Shown here piece after piece: positions 15,701-24,645 of a stretch of 64,000 nt of DNA; position 1 is the first letter of the stretch; every line of letters starts with the position of its first letter. Source of the stretch: an uncultured Ruminococcus sp. (GTDB lineage Bacteria > Bacillota > Clostridia > Oscillospirales > CAG-272); contig CACYWW010000004.1 in NCBI GenBank assembly GCA_902778145.1, positions 45,611-109,610 on the forward strand, written 5' to 3'. The notes beneath the pieces are model-generated. The model saw nothing but the letters and a program-made list of their open reading frames with translations. It did not search any database and had not been told where the DNA came from. The position numbers were made by a program, and so were the translations under genes.

Positions 15701-16450
15701 ATGAGGCTATTCGGAAAAAGCGATACCGGAATGCGTCGCTCCGTAAATCAGGACAGGTTCCTGATCAGGGATTTCGGGGGCGGCTATGCTCTTTGCGCCG
15801 TGTTTGACGGTATGGGAGGCGCCAACGGAGGAGAAGAGGCAAGCTCCGCCGCGCTGCACGCGTTCGACGGCTGTATAACCGGCGATGTATTGAACGCCAT
15901 GCACGACGGCGAGCCGATAACAAGGTCTTATGCCGAAAAGCTGCTTTGCCGCGCCGCGGAAAAAGCCAACGCCGAGATATTCAGGCAGGGCGCCGCGCCT
16001 GAGCTTGAGGGCATGGGTACGACGGTGATAGCGGCGTTCATACTCCCGGACGAGGTGATCGCGCTTAATATCGGAGACAGCCGTCTGTACGGCGAGAGCA
16101 TGGGAGCGCTCCGGCAGATAAGTAAGGACAACTCGTACGTCCAGTATCTCATCGATATCGGGCGGATAACAAAAGAAGAAGCGGTCAACCACCCGCAGAA
16201 GAACATAATCACCAAGTGTCTCGGTACGGAGGAAACGGTGGAACCCGATACTTACAGGATCGGTGAGGTCCCGGAAAAACTTCTCCTGTGCTCCGACGGA
16301 CTTACCAACGCGCTGACCGAGGAATACATTTCCGAGGTGATAAGCGACGATTCGCACGGTGCGGAGGACAAGGTAAAGACCCTTGTGGACGCCGCGAACG
16401 AAGCCGGCGGACCCGATAACATAACCGTTATACTTGTTGAGATCGACTGA
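15701..16450 (+). CDS. prpC: PP2C-type serine/threonine protein phosphatase
   Basis: 249 residues with the PP2C metal-site motifs: SVNQDRFLI (motif 1), AVFDGMGGANGGEEAS (motif 2, DGMGG), GTTVIAAF, NIGDSRLY, and GGPDNITVILVEI at the end (DN motif). Two-metal-dependent phosphatase that opposes the PASTA kinase encoded 15 bases downstream. No in-frame alternative start exists upstream, so the ATG at 15701 stands despite the lack of a close ribosome-binding site. Soluble and cytoplasmic. Confidence 0.95.
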   Translation: MRLFGKSDTGMRRSVNQDRFLIRDFGGGYALCAVFDGMGGANGGEEASSAALHAFDGCITGDVLNAMHDGEPITRSYAEKLLCRAAEKANAEIFRQGAAPELEGMGTTVIAAFILPDEVIALNIGDSRLYGESMGALRQISKDNSYVQYLIDIGRITKEEAVNHPQKNIITKCLGTEETVEPDTYRIGEVPEKLLLCSDGLTNALTEEYISEVISDDSHGAEDKVKTLVDAANEAGGPDNITVILVEID

Positions 16451-16465
16451 GTTGAGAGGTAAATA

Positions 16466-18325
16466 ATGGACGCATTCGATAAATATATTGGCAGAGTCTT
16501 TGACAAACGCTATAGAATAGAAAAAGTGATCGGCGTCGGCGGTATGGCGATAGTCTTCAAGGCCGAAGACATCCTTATGAACCGCACCGTCGCCATCAAA
16601 ATGCTCAAAAACGATATAGCGGGTGACTCCGAAGCGCTCAGACGCTTCATCAACGAATCAAAAGCCGTTGCCATGCTTTCGCACGAGAACATCGTCAACA
16701 TATACGACGTTTCCGTCAAGGGCAACACGAAATACATCGTAATGGAATATATAGAAGGGATAACGCTCAAGGCGTTCCTCAAGCACAAGGGCGGATCCCT
16801 TTCATGGCGCGAGACGCTGAACATTACGGAGCAGATCCTTCACGCGCTCGAACACGCGCACAGCAAGGGCGTCATCCACCGCGATATAAAGCCCCAGAAC
16901 ATAATGCTTCTGAAAAACGGGCTCATCAAGGTCGCCGACTTCGGTATAGCGAAGCTGCCGGACACCGATACGTTCACGGTCACCGATAAAGCGATCGGGA
17001 CGGTAAACTATATATCTCCCGAGCAGGCGACGAACGAGGAACCGATCGACGAGCGCTCTGATCTTTATTCCGTCGGTGTGCTGATGTATGAGCTTTCGTG
17101 CGGCGAGCTTCCTTTCACGGGAGACACTCCGGTCGCCGTCGCTTACAAACATGTGAACGACACACCGAAGCATCCGCGCGAGCTGAAGCCGGATATGCCG
17201 CAGGGACTTGATCAGATCATCATGCGGGCGATGGAAAAATCTCCGGATATGAGGTATCAGTCCGCAAAGCAGATGCTTGCGCACATACAGGCTTTGAAGA
17301 AGAATCCCGGCATCAAATTCAGGACCGCGGCTGAAGCCGAAGCCCTCAGATCCGGTCAGAAAAAGAAGACGAAGAAAGAAAAAGAGAAGAAGCCGAAGAA
17401 AGAAAAGACCGAGCGCGAACGCGGCGGACTCGTTTTGCCGATAATCCTCGCGGTTCTTTCTGCCCTTCTCATAGTGGTGACTGTGCTTGTGTTCATCGCC
17501 TGGAAGAGCCTTTCGGATCAGTACAACCCTTCGGAGAAAAACGATGTCAAGATCAAGAATTACGTCGGCACCGTTTACAGCGAGGAACTGAGGGACGAGC
17601 TGAAGCAGCTCGGCTTCAGGGTAACTCTGAAACCCGGCGCAAACGGAACGCGCATAAACGAAATAGTCAAGCAGATGCCGGAGGCGGGCGAGGAAAAGAA
17701 GATAACGTCAGACCTTGAGCTCGTGCTTTACGTTTATACCGGCGCGACCACGTCGATCTTGCCTGACCTTTCATATCGCAGCTATTCAAACGTACGCGCC
17801 GAATACATGGGCGTTTATGAGCTTGACGCCGTAAGGGTCGAGGATCAGAACGTCCCCGGCGAATACGTCATACGCACCGATCCGCCCGCGGGAAGCGAGG
17901 TGGAAGCCGGACAGAAAATAACGGTATATGTTTCGCGCGGAGCGAATGTCGCGCGTGAGCAGGTGCCGAACGTATGCGGGATCTCCGCCGTCGCCGCGCG
18001 TCAGCGGCTGCTTGAAAGCGGATTCGTTCTCGGAAACGTTCAGTATGTCGAATCGGATATGCCGGAGGGAACGGTCGTGTTCCAGAGCGTGACCGCGTTC
18101 ACCGAAGCGCCCGTAAATACCGAAGTCAACATATCGATCTCACTCGGACCGCCTGAGACAGAGCCGCCGGAGACGGAGCCCGAAACGGAGACCGAGACCG
18201 ACCCCGGCGCGGAGACGGAGCCCGGAGAGGAGACGGAACCCGGAGAGGAAACAGAGCCCCAGGAGACCGAAACCGAAACCGAGCCGGAGGAGATCGGACC
18301 GGAGCCGGCCGACGGTAATGGATGA
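16466..18325 (+). CDS. prkC: PASTA-domain serine/threonine protein kinase (PrkC/PknB/Stk family)
   Basis: 619 residues. Kinase domain about 15-275: glycine loop GVGGMAIVFKA, Lys45, catalytic HRDIKPQN, DFGIAK, SPEQA activation-segment end. A basic Lys/Glu juxtamembrane stretch (about 292-315) precedes one TM helix (about 323-347). Three extracellular PASTA repeats follow (about 365-560), then an acidic Thr/Glu/Pro-rich tail (about 560-619; TETEPE-like repeats). Hanks-type kinase that senses muropeptides or lipid II through the PASTA domains and controls growth, division and dormancy. Its end overlaps rsgA by 8 bases. The TEP tail is longer than usual and could span cell wall. Confidence 0.95.
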   Translation: MDAFDKYIGRVFDKRYRIEKVIGVGGMAIVFKAEDILMNRTVAIKMLKNDIAGDSEALRRFINESKAVAMLSHENIVNIYDVSVKGNTKYIVMEYIEGITLKAFLKHKGGSLSWRETLNITEQILHALEHAHSKGVIHRDIKPQNIMLLKNGLIKVADFGIAKLPDTDTFTVTDKAIGTVNYISPEQATNEEPIDERSDLYSVGVLMYELSCGELPFTGDTPVAVAYKHVNDTPKHPRELKPDMPQGLDQIIMRAMEKSPDMRYQSAKQMLAHIQALKKNPGIKFRTAAEAEALRSGQKKKTKKEKEKKPKKEKTERERGGLVLPIILAVLSALLIVVTVLVFIAWKSLSDQYNPSEKNDVKIKNYVGTVYSEELRDELKQLGFRVTLKPGANGTRINEIVKQMPEAGEEKKITSDLELVLYVYTGATTSILPDLSYRSYSNVRAEYMGVYELDAVRVEDQNVPGEYVIRTDPPAGSEVEAGQKITVYVSRGANVAREQVPNVCGISAVAARQRLLESGFVLGNVQYVESDMPEGTVVFQSVTAFTEAPVNTEVNISISLGPPETEPPETEPETETETDPGAETEPGEETEPGEETEPQETETETEPEEIGPEPADGNG

Positions 18326-19235
18326 CGGCAAAACCGTTACCGCGAGGATAATCTCGTGCATCGGCGGACGTTACACCGTAGACACGGACGGCGGAGAAAG
18401 GATATCGAATATCGCCGCGAAGGGGACCTTCAGACATGAAAAGCTGAAGCCGCTTCCCGGCGATACCGCCGAGCTCCGCCATGACGGTAACGGATATTTC
18501 ATAACGGGGATACGTGAAAGACGCAACAGCCTGATCCGACCGGCTTTGGCGAATCTCGATATCCTTTTCGTTCTGCAGTCGTGCAGGACGCCCGACCCCG
18601 TCCCTGGATTCATCGATAAGATCACAGTTATCTGCGAGAAGAACGGGATCAAGCCCGTCATCGTAATAACGAAATCCGAACTTGACAGGGAAACGGCGGA
18701 CGGGATCTCCCGCGTGTATGAAAAATGCGGATATGACAGCTTTGCCGTATCGGCGGAAACATGTGAAGGCGTTGACACGCTGAGACGGTACATAAGGTCG
18801 GAGAAAAACGTGATCTGTGCTTTCTGCGGCGCGTCCGGCGTAGGTAAATCGACGCTTCTGAACGCGCTTTATCCCGATATGCGGTTTGACTGCGAGGTCG
18901 GAGATATAAGCCGCAAGACCGAACGCGGCAAAAACACCACGCGCGCGGTCACGCTGTACGCAGCAGAAAACGGTTCTTATATCGCCGATACGCCCGGATT
19001 CAGCCTTCTCGATTTTGAGAAGTTCGATCTGTGCGGCAAAGACGAACTTCCTTTTATGTTCCCGGAGTTTTCCGTGTATCTCGGAAAATGCAGATATACG
19101 AAATGCTCACATACCAAGGAAGACGGATGCGCGATCAGAAACGCGGTCTCAGACGGCGATATACCGGAATCGAGATATGAGTCGTATCTGTCTTTATATG
19201 AAAACGTGAAAAACAAAAAGGAGTGGGATAAATGA
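18318..19235 (+). CDS. rsgA: ribosome small subunit-dependent GTPase A
   Basis: 305 residues. OB-fold domain 1-70, then a circularly permuted GTPase (order G4-G5-G1-G2-G3): VITKSELD (G4), GASGVGKSTLLNALYP (G1), IADTPGFSL (G3, DTPG). The C-terminal zinc site reads CRYTKCSHTKEDGC. Checks late maturation of the 30S subunit. Overlaps prkC by 8 bases. In B. subtilis rpe and thiN follow; here the operon ends and a convergent gene lies 2 bases away. Confidence 0.96.
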   Translation: MDDGKTVTARIISCIGGRYTVDTDGGERISNIAAKGTFRHEKLKPLPGDTAELRHDGNGYFITGIRERRNSLIRPALANLDILFVLQSCRTPDPVPGFIDKITVICEKNGIKPVIVITKSELDRETADGISRVYEKCGYDSFAVSAETCEGVDTLRRYIRSEKNVICAFCGASGVGKSTLLNALYPDMRFDCEVGDISRKTERGKNTTRAVTLYAAENGSYIADTPGFSLLDFEKFDLCGKDELPFMFPEFSVYLGKCRYTKCSHTKEDGCAIRNAVSDGDIPESRYESYLSLYENVKNKKEWDK

Positions 19236-19237
19236 TC

Positions 19238-19873
19238 TCACTCCGATATGCTTTTAACGGCGTCAAGCGGATCTCTGAACACCGTCCGCAGATGCGCAAG
19301 CTTTTCCGCGTTCATGTGTCCGCATGATACGAGCAGGCAGTCGATACCGACTGACGCCGCGACCTCCGAATCGTGGTCACTGTCACCGATAAGAACAGCC
19401 CTGCCCGGCCTTTCGCGTTTTATCCATTCCGCCGCTATTCCGGCTTTTCCGTAGGCGTGTATGTTGTCCACACCTACTATCTCATCAAAGTATCCGCCTA
19501 TCCCGAGCTCGGAAAGCTGCGCTTTCACCATATCGACGGACGACGCCGTAAGTATAAGCTGATGTAGTCCGCGCTCTTTCAGATACACAAGCGCCTTTTC
19601 CGCGTTCGGACACAGCTTCAGCGGGCGGTTGTATTCATTATACAGCTTCACCCATTCGACCGCGAGCTCGTCGTAGCTTGTTTTATCGAAATCAAAACCG
19701 ATCCTTTTGTAATAGTCGATTATCGGAAAGCCGAACACACTCTGATACTGCGCGAGGCTTGTGAGTTTTTCAAGTCCGTGGCGCTCAAGAAGCTCGTTTA
19801 TGCTGTTTATGCACGGCTCAACGTCATCTAACAGCGTCCCGTTGAAATCCCATAAAACGTGTGTGTATTTCAT
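19238..19873 (-). CDS. HAD superfamily hydrolase (phosphoglycolate phosphatase-like)
   Basis: 211 residues. Motif I reads LWDFNGTLLDD: the nucleophile Asp is present, but the acid/base position two residues on is Asn instead of Asp, a variant seen in some HAD proteins. Motif II LTASS, motif III lysine in AYGKAGIA, motif IV IGDSDHDSEVA. Subfamily I cap domain at residues 15-85. Probably a small-molecule phosphatase; substrate not predictable. Starts inside the mntP stop (ATGA overlap), so the two are an operon on the minus strand. It ends 2 bases from the convergent rsgA stop, with no visible terminator between them. Confidence 0.85.
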   Translation of the reverse strand: MKYTHVLWDFNGTLLDDVEPCINSINELLERHGLEKLTSLAQYQSVFGFPIIDYYKRIGFDFDKTSYDELAVEWVKLYNEYNRPLKLCPNAEKALVYLKERGLHQLILTASSVDMVKAQLSELGIGGYFDEIVGVDNIHAYGKAGIAAEWIKRERPGRAVLIGDSDHDSEVAASVGIDCLLVSCGHMNAEKLAHLRTVFRDPLDAVKSISE

Positions 19874-20433
19874 AAAACACCTATCCCTTCAAGCATGATC
19901 TTCAATCCTGTCAGTATCAGCACGCAGCCTCCTGCGACCGCGGCGGGCTTTCCGAGTTTGTCTCCGAAGAAGCGGCCCGTCGGAACGCCGGCAAAACACA
20001 GCAGGAACGTGACGGCACCGATCACCGCCGCCGATACGAATATGTTTGTCTGAGGATCTATCGCAAGCGTCACTCCGACCGCGAGCGCGTCAAGGCTCGT
20101 CGCTATCGCGAGCAGCGTAAGCTCACGCAGGTCCTGTTTGTCCGATATGTTGTCGTCGCCGCCCTTCAGCGCGTCCGCGATCATTTTTATCCCGATCACG
20201 GCAAGAATTCCGAAGGCGACATAGTGGTCGAATTTTTCTATGTATTTTATCAGCCGGTGGCTCAGAAGCCATCCGGCGAGCGGCATTACCGCCTGTGCGA
20301 TACCGAAAAAAGCGGCGATCACGGCGGCGCTGCCCAGCACGCTGCCCTTTGTTTTCATCCCCTTGCAGAGCGAGACGGAGAATGCGTCCATCGCAAGAGA
20401 TACGGACAGCAAAAGAAGTTCTGATATTTTCAT
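19870..20433 (-). CDS. mntP: MntP family manganese efflux pump
   Basis: 187 residues, six predicted TM helices. The paired family motifs are present: SLAMDAFSVSLCKGM in the first helix and ATSLDALAVGVTLA in the fourth, each with the metal-binding Asp. Exports Mn(II) from the cytoplasm. Translation is coupled to the downstream HAD gene. The start lies only 20 bases from the divergent Nudix gene, so no room remains for a yybP-ykoY type manganese riboswitch; promoter elements must lie inside the neighbouring gene. Confidence 0.93.
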   Translation of the reverse strand: MKISELLLLSVSLAMDAFSVSLCKGMKTKGSVLGSAAVIAAFFGIAQAVMPLAGWLLSHRLIKYIEKFDHYVAFGILAVIGIKMIADALKGGDDNISDKQDLRELTLLAIATSLDALAVGVTLAIDPQTNIFVSAAVIGAVTFLLCFAGVPTGRFFGDKLGKPAAVAGGCVLILTGLKIMLEGIGVL

Positions 20434-20453
20434 TTCAAACCCCGGAGGTCAGT

Positions 20454-20975
20454 ATGCTTAATAAGATCATAACCGATTCTGATTTCTATGACTGCGAAAC
20501 GGAGTATCTGCCGAGCGTCAACAGATACGCGTCGAAAGCGGTGTTCATTGACGAAAACGGTAGAGTCGCTCTCATGTATATGAGTCGCATCAACTGTTAC
20601 AAGCTTCCGGGCGGAGGTATCGAAAAAGGCGAGACCGAGGCGGAAGCCCTTATACGCGAGCTGAGGGAGGAGACCGGCCGCGGAAGCAACGTCGTATGCA
20701 AGATCGGCGAGGTGACCGAGCATAAGAACAGGAAGCGTTACTGTCAGAGAACGGCCGCTTTCATCGCCTACGCGACGCAGGAGAGATTCAAGCCGTCGCT
20801 TTCTCCGTCGGAAAAACGGCTCGGCTTCAGACTCAGGTTCATGGATCCGCACACGGCTATCAGGATCCTGCAGGACGATCTTGATACGACAGATGAATAC
20901 GGCAAGAAATTCATGTTCAGCCGTGATCTGTCGATCCTCAGATATGCGGTGAAGAACTTTCCCCATTTACTGTAA
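20454..20975 (+). CDS. Nudix hydrolase
   Basis: 173 residues from the ATG at 20454 (GGAGG at 20444-20448); longer in-frame starts lie inside mntP antisense and are rejected. Complete Nudix box around residues 61-83: PGGGIEKGETEAEALIREL then REETGRG, with the metal-binding REEtG core. The RKRYCQRTAAFIAYA segment is reminiscent of NUDIX proteins acting on nucleoside diphosphate derivatives, but substrate is open. Monocistronic; followed by an AT-rich gap with the next promoter. Confidence 0.88.
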   Translation: MLNKIITDSDFYDCETEYLPSVNRYASKAVFIDENGRVALMYMSRINCYKLPGGGIEKGETEAEALIRELREETGRGSNVVCKIGEVTEHKNRKRYCQRTAAFIAYATQERFKPSLSPSEKRLGFRLRFMDPHTAIRILQDDLDTTDEYGKKFMFSRDLSILRYAVKNFPHLL

Positions 20976-21055
20976 CTTTGACGCGTTCAACGGTATTAAT
21001 ATAACATATAAAAGCAGTCATGTCAATATAAAATATATTTTCAGGTGTTTGTAAT

Positions 21056-22738
21056 ATGAAGAAAAATTACCCGTTGAACGAAGTAAAGAAATTCTACGAT
21101 TTCAAAGAAATGATGGATATGGCGGTCAAGGAAGCCGGCGATCATCCGGCGCTGAGATACAAGAGCAGGGGCGTCGTAAAAGACGTTACGTATTCCGAGC
21201 TCGAGGAGAGAACGGATAAGCTCGGCACGGCGCTTTCGTCGCTCGGCTTTACCGACTGCCATTTTGCGATTATATCGGAAAACAGCTATAAATGGATAGT
21301 TACTTATATAACCGTCCTGAAGGGATCCGGCGCGCTTGTCCCGATAGATAAAGATCTTTCGGACGACGAGGCACTCAATCTCGTGAACGTAAGCGATTCA
21401 TCCGTACTGTTTTTCTCAAACGCGAAGAAGAAATTCGTGGAGGAGAACCGCGGCGAGATGAAAAACGTCCGTTTATTCGTCAATCTCGACGATCACGCGG
21501 ACGGCGAATGGTACAGATCGTTTTACCGTCTGACGGAGCTCGGCGGAAAAGAGCTTGAAGCGGGCAATAACGGATATATCCACGCCTCGAACCGCCGTGA
21601 CGACCTTAAGATGATAGTTTATACTTCCGGAACGACCGGCATGGCGAAGGGCGTTATGCTGTCGCTGCGCAACATGACGTCGATGGTCTATTACGGTCTT
21701 CAGATGATTACCGTTTTTACCGTCGGGCTTTCGGTCCTTCCGTATCATCATACGTACGAGGCGATCTGTGATATCCTTCCGTCTCTTCATAAGCACTGTA
21801 CGATCTGCGTAAACGAAAACCTCCGGATGGTGTCAGAAAATCTGAAGCTTTACAAGCCGGATTACATTATGCTTGTACCCGTTTTCGTCGAGTTCTTTTA
21901 TAACGCGGTATGGAAAAAGGCGGAAAAGGCGGGAAAAGCCGAAGCGCTGAAGAAGCTGATCAAAACGAGCAACGCGCTGCGCCGCGCCGGGATCGATATG
22001 AGGGGCAGGCTGTTTGCGAAGATCCGCGAGGGCTTCGGCGGAAATCTGAAGATGATAGTCACGGGCGGCGCCCCGATCAGAGAGGAGCTCGGCGAGTTTT
22101 TCGACGCGATAGGGATCGACCTCATGAACGGATACGGTATAACAGAGTGCTCGCCCATGCTCGCCGTGAACCGTAATTATTACAGCGACTACCGCACGGT
22201 CGGACTTCCCGTTCCGTGCACCGAAGTTAAAATATACGATCCGGACGAGAACGGAGACGGTGAAGTCGTGGCAAAAGGCGATACCGTCATGCTCGGATAT
22301 TATAAAGCGCCCGGGGCTACCGCGAGCGTTATGAAGGACGGCTGGTTCCACACGGGCGACATAGGTCATTTCAACAGCGACGGAAGACTTGTCATAACAG
22401 GCAGAAAAAAGAATCTTATCGTCCTCAAAAACGGAAAAAACGTTTATCCCGAGGAGATCGAGGAATACCTTATGTCGTCTGATTATATATCGGAGGTCGT
22501 CGTGTACGGTATCAAGGATGAAGCCGGCCAGGAAAACGGGCTGCTCGCCGAGATATATCCCGATCAGGATCGCGTCGCCGGAATGACGGAGGAGGAGATA
22601 AGATCCACGCTTTCAAACGAAGTCAAGCGGATAATGGAAAAGCACGCGTCGTATAAGCATATAACCGAGATCGAGCTGCGTGACAGGGAGTTCGATAAAA
22701 CCACGTCGAAGAAGATCAAAAGAGATTACAACAGATGA
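21056..22738 (+). CDS. AMP-dependent long-chain acyl-CoA synthetase
   Basis: 560 residues, class I adenylate-forming enzyme. A3 motif IVYTSGTTGMAKGVMLS, A5 motif GYGITECSPMLAVN, A7 FHTGDIGHFNSDGRL, A8 ITGRKKNLIVLKNGKNVYPEEIE, and the A10 lysine in FDKTTSKKIKRD at the C-terminus. The arrangement fits FadD/FACL-type fatty acid:CoA ligases. Activates fatty acids for lipid remodelling. No signal peptide; membrane-peripheral. A strong terminator follows. Confidence 0.9.
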   Translation: MKKNYPLNEVKKFYDFKEMMDMAVKEAGDHPALRYKSRGVVKDVTYSELEERTDKLGTALSSLGFTDCHFAIISENSYKWIVTYITVLKGSGALVPIDKDLSDDEALNLVNVSDSSVLFFSNAKKKFVEENRGEMKNVRLFVNLDDHADGEWYRSFYRLTELGGKELEAGNNGYIHASNRRDDLKMIVYTSGTTGMAKGVMLSLRNMTSMVYYGLQMITVFTVGLSVLPYHHTYEAICDILPSLHKHCTICVNENLRMVSENLKLYKPDYIMLVPVFVEFFYNAVWKKAEKAGKAEALKKLIKTSNALRRAGIDMRGRLFAKIREGFGGNLKMIVTGGAPIREELGEFFDAIGIDLMNGYGITECSPMLAVNRNYYSDYRTVGLPVPCTEVKIYDPDENGDGEVVAKGDTVMLGYYKAPGATASVMKDGWFHTGDIGHFNSDGRLVITGRKKNLIVLKNGKNVYPEEIEEYLMSSDYISEVVVYGIKDEAGQENGLLAEIYPDQDRVAGMTEEEIRSTLSNEVKRIMEKHASYKHITEIELRDREFDKTTSKKIKRDYNR

Positions 22739-22742
22739 CATC

Positions 22743-22774
22743 CCGCCGCGCCGTGACGGTGCGGCGGTTTTTTT
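22743..22774 (+). terminator. terminator of the acyl-CoA synthetase gene
   Basis: Stem CCGCCGC (22743-22749)/GCGGCGG (22761-22767) followed by T7. Confidence 0.9.
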
Positions 22775-22872
22775 ATCTTTTTTTCGGTGAAAAAAAGTAA
22801 AAAACCGAAAAATCGTGTATATTATAAAGGAAACCGGCAAGAACGGATATATCGGGAAAAGGAGGGACGGAT

Positions 22873-24627
22873 ATGGCATACCCGGCTGAATTTCTTGAAG
22901 AACTGAAAAAAAGAAGCAGCATAACGGACGTTATAAATTCATACGTGCCGCTGAAGCGCGCGGGAAATCTGTATAAGGCGTGCTGTCCGTTCCATAATGA
23001 AAAGACGCCCTCCTTCGTTGTCTATTCGAACGGCACCGGAAACGATGAGCATTTTTACTGCTACGGCTGCGGAGCCGGAGGAGACGTGATAACGTTTGTC
23101 ATGAAGGCGGACAACCTTGACTATGCGTCAGCCGTGGAAGCGCTGGCAAAACGCGCCGGGCTCTCCGTACCTGCCGACAGCTACAATAAAGAAGCCGCCG
23201 ACAAGCGCAGGAGGCTGCTTGAGATCAACCGGGAAGCGGCAAGGTTTTTCAGCACTCAGCTCCTCTCCGGAAAATATCCTCAGGCGTCGGAGTATATCAG
23301 GGAACGCGGACTTGACAAGGCGGCAAAGCATTTCGGGCTCGGGTACTGCCCGCCCGGCAGAAAGCTGTTTTCGTATCTGACGGATCTCGGATACCGTCCG
23401 CAGGAGCTTCAGGACGCGTTCCTCTGCAACCGCGGCAATTACGATATTTTCGAGAACAGGATCACTTTCCCCGTGATCGATGTGTCGGGAAACGTCATAG
23501 CGTTCAGCGCGAGATCGATGGAAGCGAAGCCGGCCGACGGAAGAAAATATATAAACACGAACGATACGGCGGCATATAACAAGCGAAAAAATCTGTTCGC
23601 GCTCAATTTTGCCAAGAACAGCCGCGAGGATTTCTTCATCCTCTGCGAGGGTCAGATAGACGTGATAACGCTGCATATGGCGGGATTCACCAACGCGCTC
23701 GCTTCACTCGGCACGGCGTTCTCCGAAGAGATGGCTTCGCTTTTGCACAGGTATAAAAATAAGGTAGTCGTCTGCTATGACGGAGACTCCGCCGGAATAT
23801 CAAAGACCGAGACTGTCATCAGGATACTGACCTCCGCCGGTATAGAGACAAAAGTCGTGACGCTGCCGGGTGGCTGCGATCCGGATGAATACATAAAAAA
23901 ATACGGAAAGGACAAATTCTCGGTCCTTCTCAGCGACAGCATAGGTCATGTGGAATACAGCTGCGGTCAGGTTTTATCTTCGTATAATCTGGAGCTGTCC
24001 GATCAAAAAGCAATTGCTATTGATAAACTTGCTGAGTTTATCGCGCATCTACACACAAAAGTAGAACGAGAATTATATGCAAACAAGTATTCAAAAACGC
24101 TTGATATTCGTACAGACAGTTTTCTGTCGTTAATTGAGGGTAAAGCGAAAAAAATCGGCAGTATCGATAGAAACAATTATGAAAAGAAGATTATTCAACA
24201 AAACTCCGGATACAATGACCGCGTTAATCCGGACAAGCTGCGTATGCCGCGGGCGGCTTTCGCGGAGGAGGCGATACTCGGAATAGCTCAGATCAATCCG
24301 GATTATCTGACCAGATCCGCGGACGATTCGTCGCTGTGCGCGGATGATTTCAAGACATCGCTGAACAAGCGCATATACACGGCGATGTTCGAATGCGTCA
24401 AAGAAAACGGAAGATTCGATATTTCATTGATCGCAGACCGCTTCACTCCGGACGAGATCGGAAGGATCACGAGGATGAAGGTGGCGCGCGAAGAGTTGTC
24501 GGATAACAGCTACGAGGTCTTCTGTCAGAACGCGGCGGCGCTGCGTGCGGCGCCCGGAGCAAAACAGACAGGCGACGCGTCATTCGACGATATACAGGCG
24601 ATCATAAATAAAAAGAAGAAGCAATAA
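22873..24627 (+). CDS. dnaG: DNA primase
   Basis: 584 residues. N-terminal zinc-binding domain CCPFHNEKTPSFVVY ... FYCYGCGAGGDV (CHC2 type) in residues 38-70; RNA polymerase domain with TOPRIM motifs LCEGQIDVITLHMAG and VVCYDGDSAGISKT around 255-320; C-terminal helicase-interacting region. Makes RNA primers at the fork. GGAG at 22860s precedes the ATG. About 225 bases (24001-24225, residues 377-450) are strikingly AT-rich with different codon use, while the frame stays open. rpoD follows after 18 bases, the classic dnaG-rpoD pair. Confidence 0.96.
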   Translation: MAYPAEFLEELKKRSSITDVINSYVPLKRAGNLYKACCPFHNEKTPSFVVYSNGTGNDEHFYCYGCGAGGDVITFVMKADNLDYASAVEALAKRAGLSVPADSYNKEAADKRRRLLEINREAARFFSTQLLSGKYPQASEYIRERGLDKAAKHFGLGYCPPGRKLFSYLTDLGYRPQELQDAFLCNRGNYDIFENRITFPVIDVSGNVIAFSARSMEAKPADGRKYINTNDTAAYNKRKNLFALNFAKNSREDFFILCEGQIDVITLHMAGFTNALASLGTAFSEEMASLLHRYKNKVVVCYDGDSAGISKTETVIRILTSAGIETKVVTLPGGCDPDEYIKKYGKDKFSVLLSDSIGHVEYSCGQVLSSYNLELSDQKAIAIDKLAEFIAHLHTKVERELYANKYSKTLDIRTDSFLSLIEGKAKKIGSIDRNNYEKKIIQQNSGYNDRVNPDKLRMPRAAFAEEAILGIAQINPDYLTRSADDSSLCADDFKTSLNKRIYTAMFECVKENGRFDISLIADRFTPDEIGRITRMKVAREELSDNSYEVFCQNAAALRAAPGAKQTGDASFDDIQAIINKKKKQ

Positions 24628-24645
24628 ACGAAAGGAAGAACATAA

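Noticed and set aside
15559-15807. 82-codon frame across the rlmN-prpC gap
   Set aside because: Overlaps both genes in another frame and ignores the prpC frame with clear PP2C motifs.
19860-20460. Manganese (yybP-ykoY) riboswitch for mntP
   Set aside because: Only 20 bases separate mntP from the divergent gene.
22768-22812. Inverted repeat TTTTTCGGT...ACCGAAAAA after the acyl-CoA synthetase terminator as a second terminator or operator
   Set aside because: AT-rich weak stem with an A/T loop, and no convincing promoter around it; evidence too thin.
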